DNA of 64,000 bases from Nocardia nova SH22a (GTDB taxonomy: Bacteria > Actinomycetota > Actinomycetes > Mycobacteriales > Mycobacteriaceae). Shown piece by piece: positions 1-8,904 of the stretch; the first letter of the stretch is position 1, and each line of letters opens with the position of its first letter. Both the position numbers and the translations under genes were made by a program. The notes below the pieces were generated by a model, which saw only the letters and a program-made list of their open reading frames with translations, made no database searches and was not told the origin of the DNA. The DNA lies in NCBI RefSeq assembly GCF_000523235.1, contig NZ_CP006850.1, positions 186,001 through 250,000 on the forward strand, given 5' to 3'.

Positions 1-526
1 GCTCCCGGGAGAACAGCCGGTACCAGGCGTATCCGGTTCCGGCCAGGCCGAGGGTGAGGACCAGCACGAAGGTGACCGTGGGTCCGAACAGCAGCGTGAC
101 CGGTGTCAGCGGAACGCTCACGCCGAACATGGCCGTATTGGCCATCATGTTCACGCCGTCGGGGAAGTTCTGCAGATCGGTGCCCAGCGGATTGTGCAGG
201 TGCAGCACCGAGTGCGCGGTCTCGGCGAAGAACCACTCCCACATGGACTGGTCCTGGCCGCTGTCGATCAGATAGCCGTGCGCGGTGTCGCGCCATTGGC
301 CGGACATGACGATGACGGCGCCGAGGAGATACAGCAGCGCGACCGCGAGGTCCCCGCGTCCGGCCCTGATCCGGTCGCCCGCGGCTGCGATGCGCGGTCG
401 CAGCGCCGTGCGACCGCCGGATGCGATATCAGCCGGCGCCACCGCGGCGGCCGTTTCCACGGCGACGGCACCGGACGAGCCGGGGACCCCGGGCTCGTGC
501 GGATCGGTTTCCCCACCCAGTACCAC
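1..526 (-). CDS. GT-C-type polytopic membrane protein, N-terminal part (runs off window)
   Basis: The reading frame enters from the left edge on the minus strand. I place the start at a GTG (526-524), eight bases after a GAGGAG ribosome-binding site. The first ~55 residues are hydrophilic. They are followed by a membrane helix (ALLYLLGAVIVM), a long external loop with a DSGQDQ motif and the segment HLHNPLGTDL, and further hydrophobic segments (TPVTLLFGPTVTFVLVLTLG). An acidic first loop followed by an 'HNPL...PDGVNMM' region resembles uncharacterised actinobacterial membrane glycosyltransferases that use polyprenyl-phosphate sugars. It does not look like EmbA/B/C, although emb genes follow aftA in M. 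tuberculosis. Only about 175 residues are visible. The substrate is unknown; the family call rests on topology and motif resemblance. Confidence 0.65.
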   Translation of the reverse strand, partial: MVLGGETDPHEPGVPGSSGAVAVETAAAVAPADIASGGRTALRPRIAAAGDRIRAGRGDLAVALLYLLGAVIVMSGQWRDTAHGYLIDSGQDQSMWEWFFAETAHSVLHLHNPLGTDLQNFPDGVNMMANTAMFGVSVPLTPVTLLFGPTVTFVLVLTLGLAGTGYAWYRLFSRE

Positions 527-598
527 TGATAAAACTCCTCGAGCCGACGACCAGCCACCCACCGTACTCATCGTCGTTGTGGAGCGCACCCGCTCGTA

Positions 599-650
599 CT
601 GTGGTTATCCACAGGAATTACGGAATTCCACAAACTTATCCACAGGCGAT
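599..650. promoter_or_regulatory. Cluster of DnaA boxes between aftA and the GT-C gene
   Basis: Two perfect copies of the DnaA-box consensus TTATCCACA lie in the same orientation at 605-613 and 636-644. A partial copy (AATTCCACA) sits between them at 624-632. The first box is also inside a short inverted repeat, CTGTGG-TTAT-CCACAG. The stretch is AT-rich for this genome. It lies downstream of aftA and just upstream of the minus-strand gene starting at 526, so it could be a DnaA-titrating site or a DnaA-responsive promoter. It is not oriC: dnaA and dnaN are not here. Confidence 0.6.
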
Positions 651-660
651 CATGATCGGC

Positions 661-2682
661 TCAATGCCGCACGACCAGCGTGAACGGGCCGATCTGGGTG
701 ATCTGGAAGTGCGGGTCGTCGAACAGCGTGCCTGGGAACTCGACCGAGTAGCGCCGCACATTGGGATCATTGGGATAAACGTCCGCGGACAGCCGCAGCG
801 TGTAGTTCTCCCCGCTGCGGCGGAAGAGGAAGGCGTCGGGTGCGCGCCAGGGGGAGTGGTTGAGCGCGTCGATCAGCTCGGCCGGGGTCTTCAGTTCACT
901 CCACCGCTTGATCTCGGCGGCACGGTCCGGGAAATCCGCGAGCGGATTGGCGTAGTGCGAGGTCAGCGCCTGGAATCCGAAGTACGGGTAGTAGGACAGG
1001 AAGCTCGTGTCGGCGGTCAGCACCACCGTCTGGTCCCGGGGTCGCCCGGTCTGCTCGGTGAGAGCACGGTCGATTTCCGCGTAGTGCGACACCGCCGAGG
1101 GGCTGCGCTTGTCGGCCCGCTGCCCGTTGCCGTCGGTATCGGTGTAGGCGGTCGTGATCTCGTTGTTCAGAGTGCTCGGAATGCTCTGCGCGAAGGCCAG
1201 CGCGCCCAGCACCGCGACCGCCGCGGCCGCCGCCCGGAACCGGCGCGGTTCGCCGACGGCCTGGTAGATCGCCCGCGCGCCCTCCACGAAACCGAAGGCG
1301 CCGGCGGCGGCGAGCAGCACCTGCAGGATCGGTTCCAGCCGGAAGGCGAGACCGGTCGTGCCCGCGGCGGTCACCAGCATGGAACCCAGCGACCACAGAT
1401 AGATGGCGACCACCGAGATGCCCAGCGCCTGCGCCCGCCGGGAACTCGCCACCCGCACCACCAGCCAGACGGTGCCGAGCAGGCACAGCGCACCCAGCAG
1501 CGGTTCGGAGAAATCGAACATCGGGAACGGGAGATGCGACCCGGCCTCGGGCAGATAGTGCAGGGCGGTGTTGGAACTCGGGAGATTGCCGGTCAGGACC
1601 TTCCACGCATACGGTCCCCAGACGATCAGGGTCATCAGTCCGGCGATGACGGCCATCACGATCAGCCGCAGCAGAATCGGCCACAGCAACCGGAATATCC
1701 CCAGTTTCGGCGCCCGCGGCTGATGTACCGCGAACTCGCGCTGCTGCCACCACAGCGTCACCCAGGCGACGAGCCCCATCAAGCCGACGGTGAATGCCGC
1801 GACCGCGAAGAAGAGGGTGTAGAACATTCCACTCAGGCCGACGAACGCACCCGCTCCGATGGTGGCGCCCCAGCCCGCCGCCGTGCGGGCGACGGACACC
1901 GCGGGTTCGGCTCCCGATTCGCTCGGCGTATCCCCGGACGCGTCGGAGCGGCCCGGCAGGCGGCTTGCCGCGCCGAACTCCATCGGCCGGTACAGTGCCC
2001 CCCACGCCAGCACCATCGCGGGCGCGAACAGGATCACCAGCACCGCGCTGTAGGCCTCCGGCGAGGCGAACGCCACCATCACCGCGGTCGTCGCCGCGGC
2101 CACCGCGACGGCCCAGTCCCAGCGAACCAGCTTGGACCACAACACCAGTGCCAGCACCGCCGCCACCGCCAGCGAGACGATCGCATACGGCTTGAACGTC
2201 TCCCACCCGGACATGCCGAGCAGATTCGCGACCCGCCCGCCGATCCAGAACCACCCGGCCGGGTAGTACGCCGGAATGTCGGCGTAGGTCATATCGTGCA
2301 GCGCCGCGGTATCGGTGAGCCGGGTCAGATACTCCGTGCGGAATTCCTGATCCACCGAGATGCCGAACAGATACAGCTTGGTGGCGGCCAGCGGCATTCC
2401 CAGCGTGATCGTCACGAAGGCCGAAATGCCCGCCCACGACAGCAGTTTCGCCAGCCACGGCCACCGCTTCCGCCGGATCAGCGCGATCGAGACCACCAGC
2501 AGCAGCGCCGCTCCCGCCTGTCCGACGGTGGTCAGCGCCCGGGTCACATTGGAGGAGTTGAACGCGGGCCATTCCACCACCGACATCGCGACCAGCCCGA
2601 TCGCCGCCACGACCGCGGCCACCACCGCCCCGGCGACAGCCTCCCCGAGCCCGCCCCCGACCTGCCGGACTAGTACGCGCAC
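661..2682 (-). CDS. aftA: Galactan 5-O-arabinofuranosyltransferase AftA
   Basis: AftA adds the first arabinofuranose residues from decaprenyl-phospho-arabinose to the galactan chain, at the outer face of the plasma membrane. The 673-residue protein is slightly longer than the mycobacterial enzyme. It has an N-terminal multi-helix membrane region, then the diagnostic first-loop motif GISVDQEFRTEYLTR (about residues 127-141) followed by MTYADIPAYYPAGWFW. This is the conserved acidic loop of the family, and the Asp-Gln-Glu is the likely catalytic/metal site. The C-terminal quarter is a soluble periplasmic domain ending in FTLVVRH. The start is GTG at 2682, four bases after GGAGG. A terminator (2822-2846) separates it from dprE2, so it probably has its own promoter in 2683-2821. 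Confidence 0.93.
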   Translation of the reverse strand: MRVLVRQVGGGLGEAVAGAVVAAVVAAIGLVAMSVVEWPAFNSSNVTRALTTVGQAGAALLLVVSIALIRRKRWPWLAKLLSWAGISAFVTITLGMPLAATKLYLFGISVDQEFRTEYLTRLTDTAALHDMTYADIPAYYPAGWFWIGGRVANLLGMSGWETFKPYAIVSLAVAAVLALVLWSKLVRWDWAVAVAAATTAVMVAFASPEAYSAVLVILFAPAMVLAWGALYRPMEFGAASRLPGRSDASGDTPSESGAEPAVSVARTAAGWGATIGAGAFVGLSGMFYTLFFAVAAFTVGLMGLVAWVTLWWQQREFAVHQPRAPKLGIFRLLWPILLRLIVMAVIAGLMTLIVWGPYAWKVLTGNLPSSNTALHYLPEAGSHLPFPMFDFSEPLLGALCLLGTVWLVVRVASSRRAQALGISVVAIYLWSLGSMLVTAAGTTGLAFRLEPILQVLLAAAGAFGFVEGARAIYQAVGEPRRFRAAAAAVAVLGALAFAQSIPSTLNNEITTAYTDTDGNGQRADKRSPSAVSHYAEIDRALTEQTGRPRDQTVVLTADTSFLSYYPYFGFQALTSHYANPLADFPDRAAEIKRWSELKTPAELIDALNHSPWRAPDAFLFRRSGENYTLRLSADVYPNDPNVRRYSVEFPGTLFDDPHFQITQIGPFTLVVRH

Positions 2683-2821
2683 TGTGCCTCCGGATCCTCT
2701 CGCGTCGCAATCTGCCCGCGAGCCTACAAGCCGGGCCGCGCCGAGACCGTGTCACACCGAGCACCTGTCTCGCGACGCCGCGGCGAGTGCGGTGTGCGGC
2801 CGCAACCGGCTCGACGAAAGA

Positions 2822-2846
2822 AGCCGACGCGATTGCCGCGTCGGCT
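2822..2846 (-). terminator. Intrinsic terminator after dprE2
   Basis: A perfect 10-bp stem, AGCCGACGCG / CGCGTCGGCT, has a 5-nt loop. On the minus strand it is followed by a T-rich run (TTCTTTC). It lies 23 bp past the dprE2 stop and would uncouple dprE1-dprE2 transcription from aftA. Confidence 0.8.
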
Positions 2847-2868
2847 CCGTTCCTCGCGAATTCTCTGC

Positions 2869-3630
2869 TCAGATGGGCAGCTTGCGGAAGATCGCGCGCG
2901 GTACGTGGCGCAGGATCACCATGACCCAGCGGAACGCGCCCGGCGCCCAGACGATTTCCTTGCCCTTCTCCGAGGCCGAAACCGCCAGTGCCGCAACCTC
3001 TTCCTTGTTCACCGTGAGCGGCGCCTCGGCCACGTGCGCGGAGAACTGGGTGCGGACCTGACCGGGGCGCACGACCGTGACGCGCGCACCGTGCGGGCGC
3101 AGCGCCTCGCCGAGACCCAGGTAGAAGCCGTCGAGTCCGGCCTTGGTCGACCCGTAGACGAAGTTGGCGCGCTTGACCCGCTCACCGGCCACCGAGGACA
3201 TCACGATGATCCGGCCGTAGCCCTGCGCCTTCATCTTCTCGCCGACCAGCACGCCGACCGAGACGCTCGCGGTGTAGTTGACCTCGGCCACGCGCACCGC
3301 CTTGGCCTGGTTCTGCCACAGCTCCTCGGCGTCACCGTCGAGGGCGAAGGCGACGATCGCGACGTCGATATCGCCGTCGGCCCAAGCCTCTTCGATCACC
3401 TTGGGGTGGCTGCCGGTGTCGAGCGCGTCGAAGTCGACGACCTCGACCTTGGACGCACCCGCGGCCTCGAGCTGAGCCACCGACTGCGCGCGCAGCGGAT
3501 CGTTGGGCAGCGCCGCGAGCACGACCCGCGCCGGGCCCTTCTTCAGATACTCCTGGCAGATCGCGAGACCGATCTCGGAAGTGCCGCCCAGCAGCAGAAT
3601 GTTCTGCGGGTTGCCGACCGCGTTGATCAC
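2869..3630 (-). CDS. dprE2: Decaprenylphospho-2-keto-ribose reductase DprE2
   Basis: DprE2 is an NADH-dependent short-chain dehydrogenase. It reduces the keto intermediate made by DprE1 to decaprenyl-phospho-arabinose, the only arabinose donor for arabinan synthesis. The 253-residue protein shows the nucleotide-binding GGTSEIG near the N-terminus, the catalytic Tyr-x3-Lys as YGSTK, and the family C-terminus ending RAIFRKLPI. The start is GTG at 3630, giving the usual length. It overlaps the dprE1 stop by one base (TAGTG), so the two are translationally coupled. A longer in-frame extension upstream (to 3708) lies inside dprE1 and is not credible. Confidence 0.95.
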   Translation of the reverse strand: MINAVGNPQNILLLGGTSEIGLAICQEYLKKGPARVVLAALPNDPLRAQSVAQLEAAGASKVEVVDFDALDTGSHPKVIEEAWADGDIDVAIVAFALDGDAEELWQNQAKAVRVAEVNYTASVSVGVLVGEKMKAQGYGRIIVMSSVAGERVKRANFVYGSTKAGLDGFYLGLGEALRPHGARVTVVRPGQVRTQFSAHVAEAPLTVNKEEVAALAVSASEKGKEIVWAPGAFRWVMVILRHVPRAIFRKLPI

Positions 3631-5123
3631 TATTGCAGCTCCAGCCTTCTCGCCATATCGGACATGAAAACGCCTGTGGGATCGACACTTCGGCGGATCT
3701 TGATCCACTCGTCGATCCGGGGATACATCTGGTGGAAGGCCTCCGCGGTGGTGCGGGAGTCCTTACCGGTGTAGAGCCGTCCGCCGAATTCCAGTACGCG
3801 CCGGTCCAATTCGGTGACGAATTCGTTCAGACCGGGAGCGATCGGGAAGTCCAGGCAGACGTTCCAGCCGGGCATCGGGAAACTCAGCGGAGCCTGATTG
3901 CCCTTGCCGAAGTACTTGAACACGTTGAGGAACGAGTATCGGCCGCTGGCCTGGATGTCGATGAGGATCTGCTTGAACTCCTCGACCGCCTCCGGCGGTA
4001 CCACGAACTGGTACTGCAGGAATCCGCGGGAACCGTAGGCGCGATTCCACTCGCCGAGCATGTCCAGCGGGTGGTAGAACGCCGTCAGATCCTGCGGCTT
4101 CTGCCGGTAGGTCGCACCCTTGCGGTACCAGATCTCGGTGGCGAGGGTGAAGGTCTTGTTGTTGAGCAGACCGTTCGGGAACACGTCCGGGAACGTGAGG
4201 AACGTCTTACCGGTGAAGCCCAGCGGGTTCTTGCGCAGCTTCTTCGGCAGCTGGTCCAGCTTCGCCAGCGAACCTCGTGAGATGACCGCGCGGCCCAGCT
4301 TCGGCATCGGGCTCAGGGCGTCGAACCAGGCCGAGCTGTACTCGTAGTTGTCCTCGGAACCGTCGCTGTGGAAGGCGATGGTCTCGTCCAGACCGGAGGT
4401 CACATCGCCGTCGGCGATGAAGTACGCGGTCTCGGTCGGTGTCATCTCGATCGTCGCGCGCAGGATGATGCCGGTGAGCCCGCAGCCGCCGACGGTGGCC
4501 CAGAACAACTTGGCGTTCTTCTTCGGCCCGATGGTCTGCACGGTGCCGTCCGCGGTGAGCAGCTGGATCGACCGCACGTGATTGCCGAAGCTGCCCGCGC
4601 TGTGGTGGTTCTTACCGTGGATATCGGAGCCGATCGCGCCGCCGACGGTGACCTGCCGGGTGCCGGGCAGTACCGGAACCCACAGCCCGAACGGCAGTGC
4701 CGCCTTCATCAGCTGATCGAGATTCACGCCCGCGTCGACATCGACCAGCCTGGTGTCGCGGTCGATGCGGTGGATCTGGTTCAGCGCCGTCATATCGACG
4801 ACCAGACCACCGGCGTTCTGCGCGTTGTCACCGTAGGACCGGCCCAGGCCGCGCGCGATCACGCCGCGGCGCAGATGCGGTGGCTTGGACTCGTTGTCCT
4901 CCGCGACCATGGCGACGGCCCGCACGATCTGTTCCGGATCGCCGGTCGAGAGCACTTCGGAGGTGGTCGGTGCGGTACGACCCCAGCCGGTGAGGCGGCG
5001 GGTGTGCGTGGGCAGCGTCGCGGTCTCGTCCGCGCCGGTGCTTGCCTGTGACACCTCGCCGTCGCCTGCGGAGTTCGCAGGACCCGCGGCGGTGGAGGTC
5101 TGAGCTTTCGTGGACATCGGCAT
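3630..5123 (-). CDS. dprE1: Decaprenylphospho-ribose 2-oxidase DprE1
   Basis: DprE1 is an FAD-dependent oxidase of the VAO/GlcD family. It oxidises decaprenyl-phospho-ribose at C2, at the cytoplasmic membrane/periplasmic side. The sequence shows the FAD-binding segment ([11 protein letters not shown] and [20 protein letters not shown]) and a conserved C-terminus [20 protein letters not shown]. The cysteine targeted covalently by benzothiazinones is present (NVCLDFP, Cys423 with this start, corresponding to Cys387 in M. tuberculosis). The start is uncertain: ATG 5123 gives 497 aa, ATG 5117 is two codons shorter, and ATG 5183 would nearly abut the divergent gene and is unlikely. The N-terminal ~45 residues are low-complexity (Ser/Thr/Ala/Gly) and longer than in mycobacteria. 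Confidence 0.95.
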   Translation of the reverse strand: MPMSTKAQTSTAAGPANSAGDGEVSQASTGADETATLPTHTRRLTGWGRTAPTTSEVLSTGDPEQIVRAVAMVAEDNESKPPHLRRGVIARGLGRSYGDNAQNAGGLVVDMTALNQIHRIDRDTRLVDVDAGVNLDQLMKAALPFGLWVPVLPGTRQVTVGGAIGSDIHGKNHHSAGSFGNHVRSIQLLTADGTVQTIGPKKNAKLFWATVGGCGLTGIILRATIEMTPTETAYFIADGDVTSGLDETIAFHSDGSEDNYEYSSAWFDALSPMPKLGRAVISRGSLAKLDQLPKKLRKNPLGFTGKTFLTFPDVFPNGLLNNKTFTLATEIWYRKGATYRQKPQDLTAFYHPLDMLGEWNRAYGSRGFLQYQFVVPPEAVEEFKQILIDIQASGRYSFLNVFKYFGKGNQAPLSFPMPGWNVCLDFPIAPGLNEFVTELDRRVLEFGGRLYTGKDSRTTAEAFHQMYPRIDEWIKIRRSVDPTGVFMSDMARRLELQ

Positions 5124-5210
5124 AGAGGCTACATGGGTGGCGGGATCAGGGTTCGGCTCCGAGTGGAGTGCGTGGTCGCGCACTCAGCGAAACCCGTTAC
5201 TCTCGTGCGC

Positions 5211-5690
5211 GTGAGTGCGGAACCCCACCTTCCCCTTCCTGTCGAATTACCGCTGGTAGACGAGCCCGGCGGTACCGATGTCGACCTGAAGACCCAGATC
5301 GTGCGGTTCGTGCTGACCGGTGGACTCTCGGCCGTTGTCGATTTCGGTCTCTATGTGCTGTTGATGGCCGTGGGACTGCCCCGCGACATCGCCAAGGCGT
5401 GCAGTTTCATCGTCGGCACCACCACGGCCTATCTGATCAATCGGCGCTGGACCTTCAAGGCACCGCCCAGCCGATCCCGGTTCGTCGCGGTCGTCATCCT
5501 CTACGCCGTGACCTTCGCCGCACAGGTCGGGATCAACGCGGTGCTCAACGATCAGCTGCCGGACATGGCGGTGGATATCGCCGGTCATTCGCTGAAGGGC
5601 GCCGTACTCCTCGCGTTCGTGATCGCGCAGGGTGTTGCCACGGTGATCAACTTCGTCGTGCAGCGCGCGGTGATCTTCAAGATGCGCTGA
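5211..5690 (+). CDS. GtrA-family membrane protein (Rv3789-like)
   Basis: This is a GtrA/DPMS-type small membrane protein of 159 residues with four predicted helices (FVLTGGLSAVVDFGLYVLLM, ACSFIVGTTTAYLINRRWTF, VAVVILYAVTFAAQVGINAV, LLAFVIAQGVATVINFVVQR). The M. tuberculosis homologue sits beside dprE1. It has been proposed to help move decaprenyl-phospho-arabinose across the membrane, or to act as a recruitment protein for arabinosyltransferases. Here it is divergent from dprE1 rather than co-directional. The start is GTG at 5211 (MSAEPHLPL). An earlier ATG at 5133 would overlap the dprE1 control region. A soluble N-terminus of about 30 residues precedes helix 1. Confidence 0.85.
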   Translation: MSAEPHLPLPVELPLVDEPGGTDVDLKTQIVRFVLTGGLSAVVDFGLYVLLMAVGLPRDIAKACSFIVGTTTAYLINRRWTFKAPPSRSRFVAVVILYAVTFAAQVGINAVLNDQLPDMAVDIAGHSLKGAVLLAFVIAQGVATVINFVVQRAVIFKMR

Positions 5691-5694
5691 CGGT

Positions 5695-7905
5695 TCAGGC
5701 CGGTGTGATCGTCACCGGGATGCCGTTGAACACGGCGTTCCCCGACAGCACGTCGACGCGCGAATCGTCGGTCAGGGTATTGGCGTTGACCCCGGCGTGC
5801 TCCCGCGCTACCGACTGTGAACTGCCCGAATGTCCCCAACCGTGCGGCAGGCTGACCACGCCGGGCATGATCTTGTCGTTGGGCTCCACCGGCACGGTGA
5901 GCTTTCCGGTCGCGGATTCGATCGCGGCCACCTCGCCCAGGCCCAGCCGCGCCACATCGTCGGGATGGATGTGCAGCGTGCAGGTATTGGAACCGCCGAC
6001 CAGGGTGGCGACATTGTGCATCCAGCTGTTGTTCGAGCGCAGTTGGCGACGCCCGATGAGCACGACCTCGGGCCGGGGATCGGACAGACCGGCGACCAGT
6101 CGGGTCGTATCGTCGAGCAGCTGTTGCGGTGCGAGTTCCACCCGCCCGGACGCGGTCCGCAGTGCGCCGGGCAGCCGCGGGCGCAGCGCCCCCAGGTCCA
6201 CGCCGTGCGGATTGTACAGCAGGACTCGAAGATTCATTCCGCCCGGGGCGACCTCGATCGGTTCGCGATCGGGATTCCACTCACCGTAGGGGCCCAGCCG
6301 CAGCATCATGTCGATGCGCTGTTCGGTGCTGTTCGCGCCGATCAGTTCGGCGCGGCGGGTGTCGAGTCCGGCCTTGTGCAGGGTGCCCGCGATGATCAGC
6401 TCGTCCACCGCGGCCACCGGATCCGCCGACGCCTCCTGCCCGGACAGCGAAAGCGCCAGGCGAGCAAGAATTTCCGATTCGGACGGGCGGTCCTCGGCCA
6501 GCGGCAGCACCGGCGGCGAGTACCGCGCGTAGTTGTGCACCGCGAACTGCAACAGCGCGAAGTCGTAGTGCGGGGCCTGCAGGGTGCGCGGCGGCGGCAG
6601 GATCACATCGGCGTGCCGGGTGGTCTCGTTGAGGTAGCGATCCACGCTGACCATGAACTCCAGGCCCGCCAGCGCATCGCCGAGCCGCGCGCCCGCCGGC
6701 GCCGACAGCACCGGATTCCCGGCGACCGTGACCAGCATCCGGACCTGCCCCTCGCCGGGGGTGACGATCTCGTCGGCGAGGGTCGCGATCGGGAATTCGC
6801 CCATCGCCTCGGGTAATTCACGCACCCGGCTGGTCCAGCGGCCGAGCCGGAAGGGCCTGCTCCGCACGATGCCGAGGGCGGCCGCGGTGGCGAACAGCGC
6901 CCCACCGGGCCGGTCCAGATTGCCGGTGAGCGCGTTGATCACATCGACCAGCCACTGGGTGAGCGTGCCGAATTCGGCGGTACAGGTGCCGATCCGGGCA
7001 TACACCGCGGCACTCGGGGCCGCGGCCAGCTCCCGCGCCAGCCGCAGCACGGTCTCGGCCGGGACGCCGGTGCGCTCCCGCACGGCCTCCGGGGTGAACG
7101 GAATCGCCGCGGACCGGAGCTGCTCCACGCCGTGGAACTCACCCGCCCGGGCATCGACGAGATCCTCGGCGAACAGCACGTGCACGATGCCGAACAGCAG
7201 ATACGCGTCGCTGCCGGGCCGGATGAACAGATGTTCGCCGGCGAGATCGGCGGTGCGGGTGCGGCGCGGATCGACCACCACCAACCGGCCACCGCGTTTA
7301 CGCAGGGCTTTCAGCCGGCCCGGGTAATCCGGTGCCGTGCACAGCGACCCGTTGGATTCCAGCGGATTGGCGCCGAGCATCAGCAGATAGTCGGTGCGGT
7401 CCAGGTCGGGCACCGCGACGGTGAGCGGATCACCGAACATCAATCCGCTCGACACCTGCTTGGGCATTTGATCGGCGGTACTCGCCGAGAACAGATTCCG
7501 GGTGCTCAGTGCTCTGATCAGCGCCGGTACATACAGCGCACCGGCGATCGTGTGGGCATTCGGATTGCCCAGATACAGTGCCGCGGACTGGCGGCCGTAT
7601 TGGTTCAGCACCTCGGGCGCGCGCTCGGCGATCAGCGCGAACGCCTCCGGCCAGCTCGCCGGGCGCCAGGTGTCGGTGGCGCGGTCGCGGATGATCGGTT
7701 CGGTCAGCCGGTCGGGATCGATGTCGAGAGCGCCCAGGCTCGCGCCCTTGGGACAGATGAAGCCGTGGCTGAACGGATCCGCGCGATCACCCCGCACCCG
7801 GGTCACCCGATCGTCGGCATCGAGGGTGATCTCGAGTCCGCAGACCGCCTCGCACAGCGGGCACGTGCGGTATGCGATTCTGCTATCGGGGGTGACGCTC
7901 GTCAT
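5695..7905 (-). CDS. Molybdopterin-dependent oxidoreductase (FdhF-like)
   Basis: A 736-residue member of the DMSO-reductase/formate dehydrogenase superfamily. The N-terminus carries a 4Fe-4S ligand set (TCPLCEAVC ... ICPKG). Molybdopterin-domain motifs follow (LMLGANPLESN, VVVDPRRTRTADLA), and the C-terminal quarter is the dinucleotide-binding fold (WMHNVATLVGG ... GVVSLPHGWGHSG). I see no selenocysteine codon. The residue expected to bind Mo lies near STADQMPKQV, where neither Cys nor Sec is evident. The gene stands alone: no fdhD, Mo-cofactor or cytochrome partner is adjacent, so the electron acceptor is unknown. Formate dehydrogenase is one possibility; the substrate cannot be read from sequence. 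Confidence 0.85.
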   Translation of the reverse strand: MTSVTPDSRIAYRTCPLCEAVCGLEITLDADDRVTRVRGDRADPFSHGFICPKGASLGALDIDPDRLTEPIIRDRATDTWRPASWPEAFALIAERAPEVLNQYGRQSAALYLGNPNAHTIAGALYVPALIRALSTRNLFSASTADQMPKQVSSGLMFGDPLTVAVPDLDRTDYLLMLGANPLESNGSLCTAPDYPGRLKALRKRGGRLVVVDPRRTRTADLAGEHLFIRPGSDAYLLFGIVHVLFAEDLVDARAGEFHGVEQLRSAAIPFTPEAVRERTGVPAETVLRLARELAAAPSAAVYARIGTCTAEFGTLTQWLVDVINALTGNLDRPGGALFATAAALGIVRSRPFRLGRWTSRVRELPEAMGEFPIATLADEIVTPGEGQVRMLVTVAGNPVLSAPAGARLGDALAGLEFMVSVDRYLNETTRHADVILPPPRTLQAPHYDFALLQFAVHNYARYSPPVLPLAEDRPSESEILARLALSLSGQEASADPVAAVDELIIAGTLHKAGLDTRRAELIGANSTEQRIDMMLRLGPYGEWNPDREPIEVAPGGMNLRVLLYNPHGVDLGALRPRLPGALRTASGRVELAPQQLLDDTTRLVAGLSDPRPEVVLIGRRQLRSNNSWMHNVATLVGGSNTCTLHIHPDDVARLGLGEVAAIESATGKLTVPVEPNDKIMPGVVSLPHGWGHSGSSQSVAREHAGVNANTLTDDSRVDVLSGNAVFNGIPVTITPA

Positions 7906-7990
7906 GAACCCATCATGGCCGGAAATCGGATGCCGCGCCGGGAATCATCGACGGCGGTCCATTCGCACGGACGCCTCGGGATCCCGGATA

Positions 7991-8033
7991 CGCGAAACCG
8001 CGAGAACCACCCTTGTGTTCTCGCGGTTTCGCG
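7991..8033 (-). terminator. Strong hairpin terminator (17-bp perfect stem)
   Basis: CGCGAAACCGCGAGAAC (7991-8007) is perfectly complementary to 8017-8033 across a 9-nt loop. It lies 17 bp beyond the stop of the minus-strand gene ending at 8050 and before the oxidoreductase start at 7905. There is no clear T-run on the minus strand, so it may act partly as a bidirectional or Rho-assisted block. Confidence 0.65.
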
Positions 8034-8049
8034 GTGTTGTGACCGATGT

Positions 8050-8583
8050 TCAGCTGGCGATTCGAGCGAGCTGCGGCTTGCGGCCGGAGATCGCCGAACG
8101 CACGGCCGCGGCGATCGCGACGACCGGCGGTACCCAACGGGCCTCGCTCGGAGCCACACCCCAGCAGGCCTCGCCGGCCGAGAGCTGGGTGGGCGGCAAC
8201 GGAATACCGGCGCCGTCGGTGTGGACGATCGCGCCCGCGGCACGCAGCGCCTCGAGCGCCCGCGTGGCCTTCGCGAGTCCGGTGACCAGGTGGATCTCAC
8301 GGCGCTCGGCGCCGGGGATCTCGATCACGGGACCGGACAGGTTGTTGGCCCGCAGGAATCGGCGCACATCTGCGGCCAGTTCGCCGGCGACCTCGATGCC
8401 CGAAACCTTTGTATCGGTGATCAGGCAGATGCCGTTGGCCGTTTCAGCGACCGTCCACCCGCGCTGGATGTAGTCCTGCGCGGTAGCGGCCAACCTCGCA
8501 GCCGCCGAGACGGAAGTCGGAAACGTCGTACGCACTGTCTTCTCCATTCCCCGGGTAGATCTGGGTCCTGCGTCGGTGTTCAT
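8050..8583 (-). CDS. Hypothetical protein, possibly prim-pol-derived
   Basis: A soluble protein of up to 177 residues. Motifs include AARLAATAQDYIQRGWTV near the N-terminus and a C-terminal block GAGIPLPPTQLSAGEACWG followed by RWVPP. The block 'hTxG.IPLPP......W' resembles the tail of the actinobacterial bifunctional primase/polymerase (PF09250-like) domain. The acidic catalytic cluster of true primases is not evident, so I treat it as a relic or relative with unknown function. Two starts are possible: ATG 8583 (MNTDAG) and ATG 8547 (MEKTVRTTF). Neither has a strong ribosome-binding site. It is followed by a strong terminator and is monocistronic. Confidence 0.55.
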   Translation of the reverse strand: MNTDAGPRSTRGMEKTVRTTFPTSVSAAARLAATAQDYIQRGWTVAETANGICLITDTKVSGIEVAGELAADVRRFLRANNLSGPVIEIPGAERREIHLVTGLAKATRALEALRAAGAIVHTDGAGIPLPPTQLSAGEACWGVAPSEARWVPPVVAIAAAVRSAISGRKPQLARIAS

Positions 8584-8904
8584 GGGACGTATCGGGGGTT
8601 GCTACCGGCCGTGTTACAGGTTGGTCGATATTTCTTCGGCCCCATCGGGTACATCACATGGAAGGGCGATGATGGCGGGCGGCTATGACGCCCTCCAAAC
8701 AATCCTTCGTTCACCGTTGTGAACTTGTTACGACTACCACCTTTCAGCGCCCGGCTGTGAATCGATTGCGTTGTGGCTGTTGATTCCCTGGCAGCTCGCT
8801 GGGAGTGTGCGGGCGTCGGATGTGATCTGTGTCGCATGTGACCGGTGGGGCTGGCGATCCGTGCGAGATTGCCCGCTTCCGCTGCGCGCGAGAGGATTCG
8901 CGGT
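8584..8904. other. 321-bp divergent intergenic region
   Basis: This is the control region between the minus-strand gene (start 8583 or 8547) and the DUF4282 gene (start 8905). It contains a perfect palindrome, GTTCAC-CGTT-GTGAAC, at 8709-8724, the kind of dyad bound by a dimeric repressor. No further gene-like frame is visible. Confidence 0.4.

Noticed and set aside
605..644. Chromosomal origin oriC
   Set aside because: Only two or three DnaA boxes and no dnaA/dnaN neighbours; a real origin has many more boxes.
421..2673. A 750-residue plus-strand open frame opposite aftA
   Set aside because: It is Arg/Gln/His/Gly-rich and has no domain; it mirrors the high third-position GC of aftA on the other strand.
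5117..5183. dprE1 starting at ATG 5183
   Set aside because: It would leave 27 bp to the divergent GTG at 5211, too little for two promoters, and adds residues not present in homologues.
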